Below are positions 25,029 to 33,453 of a DNA stretch of 43,518 nt, in pieces. Location of the stretch: contig CANIWJ010000019.1 in assembly GCA_947471035.1 (NCBI GenBank), forward strand, positions 1-43,518, in the 5' to 3' direction. The stretch's first letter is position 1; every line of letters starts with the position of its first letter. The translations under genes and the position numbers were made by a program. A model generated the notes under the pieces. It was not told where the DNA came from and did no database searches. It saw only the letters and a program-made list of their open reading frames with translations. The DNA is from Verrucomicrobiota bacterium (lineage in GTDB: Bacteria > Verrucomicrobiota > Verrucomicrobiia > Opitutales > Opitutaceae).

Positions 25029-27137
25029 TTAATTCTCCACCAGCACGGCTATTGAGCGGGCTGGAATGATTACGGCGTTTTTCAAAGTGGGACGACTATC
25101 CATGTCCTCAACGGTATGCACGTGGAAACGTGCGTCGGGACGACCAGGCAAGGCCACGGTCGCGGTGAGTTCACGCGTGGCATCTTCGTTGGCGATGACC
25201 ACAGCGACCTTGCCGGTGCCGCGGTGTTCATGGAGCGACCACATCTGCGGGCGATCCTTCTCTGAGAACGCGACGGTCGCACCTTCGGTGTGTCGAAACA
25301 AACCGTCCCAGATGTAGGCCCGAAGCTTGCGGCGGAGAAGCTGGGCTTTTTGGCCGTAAGCGATGGTGGCGGGAAAGTCGCGCAGACGACCTTTGAAGTT
25401 AATCGGTTCGTAACAGAAGATGTAGCCGAAGGTGAGGCATTGGTTGATTAATTCACGGTCGTCAAAGCCGACGATGCAGGCGGCGAAGCGAGCGTCTGGA
25501 TCCATGTAGCGCCAGGCGGGGATATGGCGACCGGCCCAGTAATAACGGTCGGCAGTGCGGATGTAGTTGATCCTGTAATACTGTGTCATCGGATCGGTCG
25601 AACCTTCGCCGGCCAGGAGGAAATCGGGGTTGTGGGCGGTGGCGATGGCGTGGGTCTCGGCGGCGGCGATGAGGGAGCCGTTGGGGCCGGGTTCTCCGTA
25701 GGGGTGATCGTGCGAGCGGTCGAAGCACGGGCTGTTTTGCAGCACTTCGTCGCATTGCAGGCCGCTCGCGCCGAGGTCTAGGAGCTTACGAAGCTCGGTC
25801 ATGAGAAACGCGCGCGCAGCGGGTGAACTGTGGCAGATCTGAACGCCTTTGTAGCGACTGTAGCCCATCGCGTTGGCGATGGTGGAGTAGTCCCAACCAC
25901 CGGCACCCACGGGGTTGCCTTTCATATCACGGCAGACGTGAGGGAGGACGTCGCGATCAAAATTAGGCGCATCAAGATTAGCCCAGCCGATTTTAAAAAA
26001 GAGAATGATACGCACGCCCATTTTCTCACAGTCGCGAATGGCAGCCTTGAGTTCAGCGTGGGTGCCGAGCAGGGGGTTGGCGTCGATGTAAGGGACGTTG
26101 CGATCCTGTCCGCCGGCGTTGTAGCCGATGAGATGAATGGCTCCGACGCCGTGGGCGAGACACTCGGAGGCGATCCCGGGCAAGTCGGTGTAGCGATAGC
26201 GGGCGTCGCCTTCGGGCGTGTCCATTTGCAGGGTGAGCCACGCATCCACCTCGTCCACCCAGGCGGGAAGCGGCTTGGGGTGGAACCACGACTTGCGCCA
26301 CTCGGCATAAAACCTGGCGGCGGTGTGCCAATCGCCGCGATAGGGACGCACGGTGGTGGTGGGCAAGGTCACACACGCGCCAGGTGCGATGAAGGGATTA
26401 AAGGCGCGACTGAAAACAAAGCCGGCCGGGCGACCAGAGAGCTCGGTGGCTCGCGGGTCGTGGCGCAGATGAAGACTGTCGATGTAGCCCGGTTTCAGTT
26501 CGGCGACCCAAGTCGATAGGAAGCGAGGCGCGACCTCGTGCTGGCCGAGGTAGAGGCCTTGTTGCCCATTATCCAGAGCGAAGAAACTGGTGCGGTTGGC
26601 GTTGTCGTAGGCGACGGGGTTTTCAAAACCCCAGTAACCGGTGCCGGGGTGGAAATCCGTATCGAAGCGGATGCTGTGACTGAGACCGCCGCACATATTG
26701 AGGTATTTGAGCTGGAGCGGCGGCTCGCCTTCGAGCTGGCGAAGACCGGCAAAACTGGGTGCCCAGACCTCTTCGACTACATAGGCGGAGCGATTGTCGA
26801 TATTGACGGTGAAGAGGGCCGCGCCGTCGCCGGTCAGCTCGATAACAAGGTTGGCGGCGATGGGCAATACGCCGGCCTTGTGGGTTAGGATGGAATCGTA
26901 ATGAAGCGTGAGTTTTCGAGGCCCGTCGAACGAGGCTTCCGCTAGGGTCTGCGCGGCGGTGCAGGCGGTGTTGCAGCCATGTCCGGGCACGGGCACGAGC
27001 AGACGCAGGCCAGCTTGGAGGTCGGGCGTGTTGACGACCTGCCAGCCAGTCGCTTTGACCCAAAAGCGGGTCATCGCACCGGTGGAGGGATCGAAGGCGA
27101 TTTCGAGATGATTATCGCTGAGTATTATCGGTGTCAT
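25029..27137 (-). CDS. DUF6259-like predicted glycosidase
   Basis: The 702-residue protein has an N-terminal beta-supersandwich (about 1-290) and a barrel (about 295-600). Family-like features are TAARFYAEWRKSWFHPKPLPAWVDEV, HLIGYNAGGQDRNVPYID, VRIILFFKIGWAN, LDLGASGLQCDEVLQ (acidic strand end, candidate nucleophile Asp) and DFLLAGEGSTD (candidate Glu). A beta-sandwich C-terminus follows (VAVVIANEDATREL). The overall plan resembles clan GH-D (GH36/GH27) and related DUF6259 proteins, but no activity can be assigned. No signal peptide is present. A 113-base gap separates it from the GH36 gene upstream. Confidence 0.68.
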   Translation of the reverse strand: MTPIILSDNHLEIAFDPSTGAMTRFWVKATGWQVVNTPDLQAGLRLLVPVPGHGCNTACTAAQTLAEASFDGPRKLTLHYDSILTHKAGVLPIAANLVIELTGDGAALFTVNIDNRSAYVVEEVWAPSFAGLRQLEGEPPLQLKYLNMCGGLSHSIRFDTDFHPGTGYWGFENPVAYDNANRTSFFALDNGQQGLYLGQHEVAPRFLSTWVAELKPGYIDSLHLRHDPRATELSGRPAGFVFSRAFNPFIAPGACVTLPTTTVRPYRGDWHTAARFYAEWRKSWFHPKPLPAWVDEVDAWLTLQMDTPEGDARYRYTDLPGIASECLAHGVGAIHLIGYNAGGQDRNVPYIDANPLLGTHAELKAAIRDCEKMGVRIILFFKIGWANLDAPNFDRDVLPHVCRDMKGNPVGAGGWDYSTIANAMGYSRYKGVQICHSSPAARAFLMTELRKLLDLGASGLQCDEVLQNSPCFDRSHDHPYGEPGPNGSLIAAAETHAIATAHNPDFLLAGEGSTDPMTQYYRINYIRTADRYYWAGRHIPAWRYMDPDARFAACIVGFDDRELINQCLTFGYIFCYEPINFKGRLRDFPATIAYGQKAQLLRRKLRAYIWDGLFRHTEGATVAFSEKDRPQMWSLHEHRGTGKVAVVIANEDATRELTATVALPGRPDARFHVHTVEDMDSRPTLKNAVIIPARSIAVLVEN

Positions 27138-27250
27138 TTGCGTAGATTTTGCCCAAACGGGCCACCCGTTTACGGGCGCTTTTATCCGGCTAGACCGATC
27201 GGTGGGTGCGAAGTATTTCGGCGCTGGCAGGTGTCATACAACGGATGATG

Positions 27251-29404
27251 TTAACAATCCAAAATCATCACGCCGCCCGCATCGGCGCGGGTGAATTCGA
27301 GGTGGAGTTGATCGTGCGTGCAGCGTGCTTCCAGCGGGCGATCGGAGAATTGCTGACGAAGCCGCGAGGCCGCACAGGGCACGGCGACGATGGAGGCGGG
27401 GCCGCCGAAAGTGTGCCAAACGACGAGGGTGCGTCCAAGCTCGGGGGCGCGGCAGAGCGCGACCTGCCAACCGATGAGGTGGCGGTAACTGAGATTCCAT
27501 ACGCCGTGACGGCTCCAATGACCGGCGGCGATGATGGGCGCGGCTTCGTGGTAGAGCGCGATGGCGCTTTGGGCGAAGGCCCACTGTTCAGGGCTCAAGG
27601 AATGCACGTCGCCGGACAGGCACATGCGGCCGAGGAAGGTTGCAGCGAGCGAGTAGGCGAGGCGCTGATGGCTGTCTCCGGGCCGCAACACCGCCCAGAT
27701 CTGATTCTGCCGGGCAGGGATGAGTCGGTGCAAATTCGCGGCGATGAGAGGGATGTCCTTTGTCTCGTGCGCGTCACTGAAGGAACTCATGGCGGTGAGT
27801 TCCATCATGGAGGGTTCGAGCCGATGCCCACCTGAAGAGCAGTTTTCGATCACCAAGTCGGGTAGCGCCGCGCGCATGATTTTAAAGAAACGCTGCACGC
27901 CGTCGAGGTGTTGGCGTAGGGCTTCGCCGGGGGACTCCTCGCCGTCGCAACCGAAGCCGATGCTGTCGTTGTAATCGACCTTGAGGTAGCCGAGATGATT
28001 ATCGCGGAGCAGGCTGATGACTTTTTTCGAGAGGTAGTCGTGAACCCACGGGTCGCGGAAGTCCCAGAATCGACGGTTGCCAACTTGCAACGGACGTCCG
28101 TCGCGGTGAAGCTGGTGACTGGTTTCGTCCCATGCCCTGGCCCCTTGGTTGATGACTTCGAATTCAAACCATATTCCGGGAATCAAGCCCCGGGCGCGGA
28201 TCGCGTCGGCGGTGGCGCGGAGACCGGCCGGGAAAATGGCGTCGTTGATGATCCAGTCACCGTTTTGCTGGATGCCGGGGCCGGGGCGTTGCGCCCAGCC
28301 GTCGTCGATCACCAAGTAACGGATACCGGAATTCTGGAGACGGTCTGCGAGGGCGACCAGGTTATCGTGGGTGGGGTTGCCCCAAGTCGTGCACCACTCG
28401 TTGAAAATGATCGGCAGGGAGCGTTCTGACTCCGGCGTCTGTCGAAGGACGGCGGCGTCGAGATGACTCGTGATGCGCTCGCAGGCCGAAGCCATGCCGC
28501 CCGTCGCGACGGTGAGCAGGGCTTCGGGAGCGGTAAAGGATTCGCCGGGGGCGAGGATTTTTGTCCAATGGCCGAACTCGCGATCGGCGAGACCGCCGGA
28601 GAGGGCGAGTTGGTCGGCGCGCCGATAGAGTTCGAATTGCCAGGAACCCGGATGAGCCAATTGGGCGGCCCAAGTCACCCCGGCTCGGTGGTCTTCCAAC
28701 CCGAGGCGGGGAAACCAGCCATTCGTAGGCAGGGAGCCAACCTGCCCGAAACGCTCGGCGCGTATGCCGTGGACGCCCCAAGAGGGCTCCAGGTGCAAGT
28801 CCTCGATGCGTTCGGAAATCGGGCGCCCCTCCGCGCTCCAGGCGCTGCGAAAGCGGTGAACCCACAGGCGATCCGGGGCATCGTTGGAGGCGAATGGCGT
28901 CAGGCCGCCGAGCGAAAACGAAGTGAGCAAACCGAGCGTGATCGGGGCATCGCCGGTATTGCGAGCGGTGGTGCGCACGCTCAGGCAAGCCGAGCCTTCG
29001 CGGTGGGTGAGTTCGTGAATACATTCCAGGCCGCGCTCGTCGGCCAGCACGGTGCGGATGGTGGTAAGGGGGCCAGCGCGCTCCACGCTTTGCCCACGCC
29101 AGCGCAGAGCTTGGGTTGAGGGGCCGGCACGCAGGGTGCGACCTTGGGAGTATGCACCGTTGGACGGATCGTCGAGGCGGTGGACATGCACCAGAGGATC
29201 CACTTCCCATGCCCGCACGGGGAGCCAAGTGGCGGGCAAGTTGGTGACGGCGGGATCGTCGAGGTGTTCGCGGGGCACGACGAGCGCAGGGGCGAGCGCG
29301 GCCGGGACGAGGCAAAAACCGACGCGCTCTGGATCGTGGGCGGGAGACTGGTAGCGCACCAGCATGTCGCCGAGCGTGAATTCGGAACGTAAAATGATAG
29401 GCAT
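27251..29404 (-). CDS. GH36 alpha-galactosidase
   Basis: GH36 enzymes release terminal alpha-galactose with retention. The 717-residue protein has the N-terminal beta-supersandwich and a barrel with IIFNEWCTTWGNPTHDN, YLVIDDGW, GIWFEFEVIN, the nucleophile in LGYLKVDYND (D477), NCSSGGHRLEPSMMELT and the acid/base in SSFSDAHE (D544). The usual W-x-x-N variations suggest a subgroup that may accept other alpha-linked galactosides. ATG 29404 is chosen; a TTG at 29437 would add 11 unlikely residues. No signal peptide is present. It follows the arabinofuranosidase-like gene by 39 bases. Confidence 0.92.
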   Translation of the reverse strand: MPIILRSEFTLGDMLVRYQSPAHDPERVGFCLVPAALAPALVVPREHLDDPAVTNLPATWLPVRAWEVDPLVHVHRLDDPSNGAYSQGRTLRAGPSTQALRWRGQSVERAGPLTTIRTVLADERGLECIHELTHREGSACLSVRTTARNTGDAPITLGLLTSFSLGGLTPFASNDAPDRLWVHRFRSAWSAEGRPISERIEDLHLEPSWGVHGIRAERFGQVGSLPTNGWFPRLGLEDHRAGVTWAAQLAHPGSWQFELYRRADQLALSGGLADREFGHWTKILAPGESFTAPEALLTVATGGMASACERITSHLDAAVLRQTPESERSLPIIFNEWCTTWGNPTHDNLVALADRLQNSGIRYLVIDDGWAQRPGPGIQQNGDWIINDAIFPAGLRATADAIRARGLIPGIWFEFEVINQGARAWDETSHQLHRDGRPLQVGNRRFWDFRDPWVHDYLSKKVISLLRDNHLGYLKVDYNDSIGFGCDGEESPGEALRQHLDGVQRFFKIMRAALPDLVIENCSSGGHRLEPSMMELTAMSSFSDAHETKDIPLIAANLHRLIPARQNQIWAVLRPGDSHQRLAYSLAATFLGRMCLSGDVHSLSPEQWAFAQSAIALYHEAAPIIAAGHWSRHGVWNLSYRHLIGWQVALCRAPELGRTLVVWHTFGGPASIVAVPCAASRLRQQFSDRPLEARCTHDQLHLEFTRADAGGVMILDC

Positions 29405-29443
29405 AGTAAAACCGTGGAGGGAAGAGAAGGTCACCAAAACCCG

Positions 29444-30964
29444 CTAAGGCGAGGAAGCGCCGGCCGAATAATGCACGCCGAGAGTGAGCACCGTGATGGA
29501 AAGGGGAGGAAGTTCCACGCCTTCTAGCGACAAGCCAGATGCCGGTAGCTCGTTCAGAGATGAGGAGGACGCTTCTGGCGTAGTGGCGGAAAAACAGCGT
29601 ATGGACTCCACGCGGGGCGCTGACACGTTGTCCACCTTGAGTCGGATGCGGTGCGGGCGGGTATCTTTGTTCAAAAGAAAAACCGCCAAACGCCCCGCTG
29701 CCGGGGAAGCGCTCGCATAGGCTTGAATCATCTCGGACCCGGTTGCGGAGACGAGTTGCTGGCCGATGTGACGTCCCCAGAGACCAAGGACATTACCCAT
29801 GGACGTGAGCTGATTGTCGGGCGCGAGGGCGTCATAAACCTTGAGCGGCCCGGCCTCATCGTTGTGAATCCAGCGCGTCACCCACTGATGGAGTTGCGTG
29901 ACGCGCGGCTGGAGCAAGGTCTGGCCAATCATATCGAACATCACCAGCGCGTGACCGTGGTCGGCTACATTGGGCCATTTATCGGTCTTGGCCCAATCAA
30001 TGGGACTCGTTTCGGTGACAAGAAACTCAATTCGCTTTTTGTCCTCAGCCGAAAGGCTCGATTGTTGCAGGAGCGTTTCAGCCTCCTGGATGGACGCGGC
30101 GAAATCATGTTTGCGGGACCGAAAGGTTTCGTAGCCGTTCTTCCAGCCGTAGGTCGGGTAGTTGTGGAGGGAAACAAAATCCACGTGCGACCAGAGCTCC
30201 GGGAAATCGAGTAACTCGGCCAGGCGTTTGTTTTGCCAGACATTGATGCCGATCTTGATGGCGGGATCCTCGGCTTTCATGGCTCGGGCAAAAGCGACCA
30301 CGTCCTCGGCATACTGTTTAGCGCCAGGATCGCCGCCGCTGTGGGCCTCGGGGACGATGTCGCTCTCATTGCCAATCTCCCAATAGCGGATGGCTTGGCC
30401 CTTGGTAACGTTTGCGTAATGCACCCAAGCGGCCGCCGAAGCGATTAGGTCCGGCAAGGCGGGACGGGCGGCGGCGCCGCCGATTTTTTTGTAGGCGGAA
30501 TCGTAGGCGACGATAATGACCGGCGCTGCCCGGGTGGCCTTCACCAAATCTAGAAATGCGTCAAAACCCATGACGTCCGGCCGAGGTTGATAATCCGCAG
30601 TTGAAAAGCGCACATCCTGCGACGGCCAAAAACCGGGACCGCGCAAGGCCCACTGCGGGCGTGCCGCAGACTGGACAGGAAAGGGCGGAACTGCCCAGAG
30701 GTAGGAATCCCCGAGTTCGCCTTCGGGAAAGCGCAGGTTGCCCACGCCTAAATCCTTGAGGGCGGACGTCAGGGGGCGGCTGCCGGCGGGGCGTTTTGAG
30801 TCCGCATCCATCAAGTGGTTTACGTTTATACCGATGGGATTGCGGTCAAAAGTCCGCAGCACCTTGGCGGCATCGACCTCGACGACGTCCTGCGCGAACG
30901 AAGCCAAACTCGCAAGCGGACCTAAAACGAGCGTAGCGAACAATGAACGCACGAAGTATTTCAT
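29444..30964 (-). CDS. Secreted clan GH-A enzyme, alpha-L-arabinofuranosidase-like
   Basis: The 506-residue protein has a signal peptide (MKYFVRSLFATLVLGPLASLASFAQ). The catalytic domain resembles GH39/GH44/GH51/GH79-type barrels: NPIGINVNHLMD, VGNLRFPEGELGDSYLW, RYWEIGNESD with acid/base E200, FVSLHNYPTYGW, and FLVTETSPIDW with nucleophile E318. A beta-sandwich C-terminus (about 410-495) includes GRLAVFLLNKDTRPHRIRLKV. The exact family is uncertain; arabinofuranosidase is the best guess given FPEGEL and the neighbours. It would act in the periplasm or outside and feed sugars to the cytoplasmic enzymes encoded next to it. Confidence 0.75.
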   Translation of the reverse strand: MKYFVRSLFATLVLGPLASLASFAQDVVEVDAAKVLRTFDRNPIGINVNHLMDADSKRPAGSRPLTSALKDLGVGNLRFPEGELGDSYLWAVPPFPVQSAARPQWALRGPGFWPSQDVRFSTADYQPRPDVMGFDAFLDLVKATRAAPVIIVAYDSAYKKIGGAAARPALPDLIASAAAWVHYANVTKGQAIRYWEIGNESDIVPEAHSGGDPGAKQYAEDVVAFARAMKAEDPAIKIGINVWQNKRLAELLDFPELWSHVDFVSLHNYPTYGWKNGYETFRSRKHDFAASIQEAETLLQQSSLSAEDKKRIEFLVTETSPIDWAKTDKWPNVADHGHALVMFDMIGQTLLQPRVTQLHQWVTRWIHNDEAGPLKVYDALAPDNQLTSMGNVLGLWGRHIGQQLVSATGSEMIQAYASASPAAGRLAVFLLNKDTRPHRIRLKVDNVSAPRVESIRCFSATTPEASSSSLNELPASGLSLEGVELPPLSITVLTLGVHYSAGASSP

Positions 30965-31035
30965 GGAAAATGGATCGGATAGATTTCGAGCTGCGCTCTC
31001 TATAATTGAATCACTGTTTCCAGTCCTTTGGGGTT

Positions 31036-33096
31036 TTAAAAGTCATTGGCCTGTCCCGAGTGACCAAGGCGGATGACGGCCACGCCGTTGGGTTCGAGGG
31101 TGAGCGAGCCGGAGACGGGTTGCTCGGTGATAAGGTCTTGTCCGCTGTGCGCCAGTGGGACGCCCACCGCCTGCTCGCCGTGGTTGATGTAGAAACGCAA
31201 GGTGTGCTCGGAGCCGCGTCGTTCGCTTACCTCGACACGCGGCACGGTGCACAGCGGCGCGGGCAACAGATTTTCGGAGGCCAAGTGCGCGGCAAGGCGT
31301 TCGATAATGAGCGGGCTGAAATAGGTGCCCACGTAATACACCCAGCCCTTGCCGTGACGGCGGCGAGTGATGGCGGCGGAGCCGGCGAGGTGGCGCGATT
31401 CCCAACGTGCCACGGTTTCGGTATCCGTATCGGGGAGGAGTTGCTCATACCAGGTCTCAGTGGTGACGGCCGCGCCCGTGAAACGCAGCGCGAGCGGACG
31501 CAGTTCCGGGCGATTTTGATGGCCGTATTCCTCTACGCTGGCACCGACGAGAGGTCGGAGCGCGCCGGGCAGGGTAGTCGCGACGACATTGTTGTTCATG
31601 TCCTTGCTGCCGGAACGAGCGCCGATCACGAGCACGCCGCCGGCCTCTACCCAGGCCTGCCATGCCGGCAGCCACGCTGAATCGATCATCGCGAAGTGCG
31701 TGAGAAAAAACACGGAGACGCCCGCGAGAGTGTCCGTCGGATGGAGGCAGCCCACCGCGTGACCGGCACGATAGAAGTAGTTATGCACGGTCTCCGCGAC
31801 GTTGCGCGGGGAGGGCAAACCGAGGGTGAGCGGCAGATGGGCGGACTGGGTTTCAAAGTGGGCTCCGGCGACCGCGATGCGCACGGTAACGGCAGTGCCG
31901 AGAATGGCGGCGCCAATGCGCTGCAGCTCGGCACCGAGTTGCGCGGCTTCGCGGTAGCGGCGGCGGGGGACGTTGTCGTGATCGAGCACGCCGATCCAGT
32001 ATTCCTCTGCGCCGAAGCGGCAGGTTCGTTCACGGAAAAGGAGCATGCCGTCGGCTCCGCGGGCGATATTCACGTAAGCCCACTTGCGCATCTCGCCGGG
32101 TTCGGGCGTATCTAGCAGGTATTGGTTTTGTCCGCCAGGGCCGCATTGCTGTTCCATCACGACGAAGTTCCCGGAGTAGGCGCGGACGTAATCGGTGTTG
32201 AAGGCCTGATTCGCCGGGCGGGTGCGCCAATCAAAGTCGAAAAGCGGATACGAATCGTAGCTGAGAAAATCTAGGTCGCGAGTAAAGTCGCCCGCGAAAT
32301 CAATGTGGCTGAAACAGCCGTTGTGCGTGATCCACCAAGCGGGGTTCGCGGCGCGAAGAATCTCCACCTGGTCGCGTTGAAAAACTGTTACGCCGTGCGA
32401 AAGAAACCGGTAGTAATCGAGGCTGTGTGCCGGGTTGGGATGCGTGGGCTGCCCGCCGCGTGGGGTGGGCACATGCTCAAAGGCGTCGTAGGTCTGACCC
32501 CAAAACGCAGTGCCCCAGGTGCGGTTGAGTTGGGCTATTTCACCACCAAAGCGGGCGCGAAGGAACTCGACCCAAGCGGCGTGCGCGGCAGGGGAATGAT
32601 CTTCGGAAAAGTGGCAGTGAAACTCGTTATCGGTCTGCCAGCCGATGACGTGGGGGTTGCCCGCATAGTGCGCGGACAGGGCTCGGGTGATGCGGCGGCT
32701 GTGCGTACGAAAAACGTCGCTGAAGTGGCTGGCGTGCTGGCGGGAGCCGTGTTTTTGCACGACACCCTGGGCATCCACCCGCAGCACCTCGGGATAGCGC
32801 AGCGTCAGCCAGCGCGGCGGCGTGGCGGTAGGTGTGCAAAAAATCGTGCGAATGCCCACCGCTCCGAAACGGGCAATGGTTTCGTCGAAGAGCGAGAAAT
32901 CGAAACGTCCTTCCGTGGGTTCAAGACGATCCCACGCAAACTCGCCCATGCGAATCACGTTCCAGCCTGCGGCATGAAACAGCTCCGGATCGGTGGTGCG
33001 AGTGGGGGCGTCCCAATGCTCGGGATAATACGCGGAGCCGTAGAGGAATTCTTTAAGAGGTAGAGGACGGAGGTGAGTGAGACCAGGAATGATCAT
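31036..33096 (-). CDS. GH42 beta-galactosidase (intact)
   Basis: The 686-residue protein has all GH42 parts. The barrel has YGSAYYPEHW, IRMGEFAWDRLEPTEGRFDF, IFCTPTATPPRWL, IGWQTDNEFHCHF (acid/base E158), NPAWWITHNG and FVVMEQQCGPGGQNQ (nucleophile E315). A trimerisation domain (about 400-620; GVLVIGARSGSKD) and a small C-terminal beta domain (EPNGVAVIRLGH) follow. There is no signal peptide. It is the first gene of the minus-strand cluster and the intact counterpart of the pseudogene at 17909-19335, though the two are clearly different GH42 subgroups (YYPEHW versus a YNPDQW-like start). Confidence 0.93.
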   Translation of the reverse strand: MIIPGLTHLRPLPLKEFLYGSAYYPEHWDAPTRTTDPELFHAAGWNVIRMGEFAWDRLEPTEGRFDFSLFDETIARFGAVGIRTIFCTPTATPPRWLTLRYPEVLRVDAQGVVQKHGSRQHASHFSDVFRTHSRRITRALSAHYAGNPHVIGWQTDNEFHCHFSEDHSPAAHAAWVEFLRARFGGEIAQLNRTWGTAFWGQTYDAFEHVPTPRGGQPTHPNPAHSLDYYRFLSHGVTVFQRDQVEILRAANPAWWITHNGCFSHIDFAGDFTRDLDFLSYDSYPLFDFDWRTRPANQAFNTDYVRAYSGNFVVMEQQCGPGGQNQYLLDTPEPGEMRKWAYVNIARGADGMLLFRERTCRFGAEEYWIGVLDHDNVPRRRYREAAQLGAELQRIGAAILGTAVTVRIAVAGAHFETQSAHLPLTLGLPSPRNVAETVHNYFYRAGHAVGCLHPTDTLAGVSVFFLTHFAMIDSAWLPAWQAWVEAGGVLVIGARSGSKDMNNNVVATTLPGALRPLVGASVEEYGHQNRPELRPLALRFTGAAVTTETWYEQLLPDTDTETVARWESRHLAGSAAITRRRHGKGWVYYVGTYFSPLIIERLAAHLASENLLPAPLCTVPRVEVSERRGSEHTLRFYINHGEQAVGVPLAHSGQDLITEQPVSGSLTLEPNGVAVIRLGHSGQANDF

Positions 33097-33453
33097 AGAG
33101 TGGAGTTAAGCGACGTAGCCAAGTGCATGACGTTCCACGACAGCGGCAGCAGGGTGCGTGGCCACCCCTCCGGTCAGCTCGTCGCCCCCTGAGCAAGGCA
33201 ATCTGCGAACGCCTAACGGAGAAAACCACGGGGAGGACTAACTTTGATTTCATGCGTTGAACTGTAGAAAGACACCTTGGAAAGGGACATGCTGCGAAAC
33301 TTGAATTGCTTAATCGATAAGGGAAAAAACCGCCAAATGATCGGCCGAAACATAGATGATAAATTATTCTATCAAAAACGCTTAACGCTTAAGAGTCGGG
33401 AGTTTCTCAGGGAAATAGCGCGATTCGCATGATGTGGATAATCTACTTTTCTC
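33097..33453. other. 357-base divergent regulatory gap
   Basis: This gap separates the minus-strand glycosidase cluster from the plus-strand GH2 pseudogene. It becomes AT-rich from about 33240. It holds a GATAAATTA motif (33358-33366), which on the minus strand matches the intercistronic TAATTTATC motif of the cluster, and an operator-like site at 33381-33397. A 46-codon minus-strand frame (33353-33213) and another short one starting MKSKLVLPVVF (33253) have no recognisable similarity. The promoter of the cluster should lie here, but no hexamer pair is convincing. Confidence 0.5.
33381..33397 (+). promoter_or_regulatory. Operator-like site 1 (CTTAACGCTTAAGAGTC)
   Basis: This 17-base sequence matches 34707-34723 at 16 of 17 positions and in the same orientation. 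The core ACGCTTAAGCGT is palindromic in the second copy and has one mismatch here. It lies 56 bases before the GH2 pseudogene start and 285 bases from the start of the divergent GH42 gene. It fits the size and symmetry of sites bound by dimeric regulators such as LacI-family proteins; no regulator gene is present in the window. Confidence 0.6.

Noticed and set aside
33053-33253. Minus-strand ORF starting MKSKLVLPVVF with a signal-like start
   Set aside because: The rest is Arg-rich low-complexity sequence running into the GH42 start, without any protein-like pattern.
33213-33353. 46-codon minus-strand frame after the TAATTTATC motif
   Set aside because: No recognisable domain or signal; it may be a remnant, but there is not enough evidence to call a gene.
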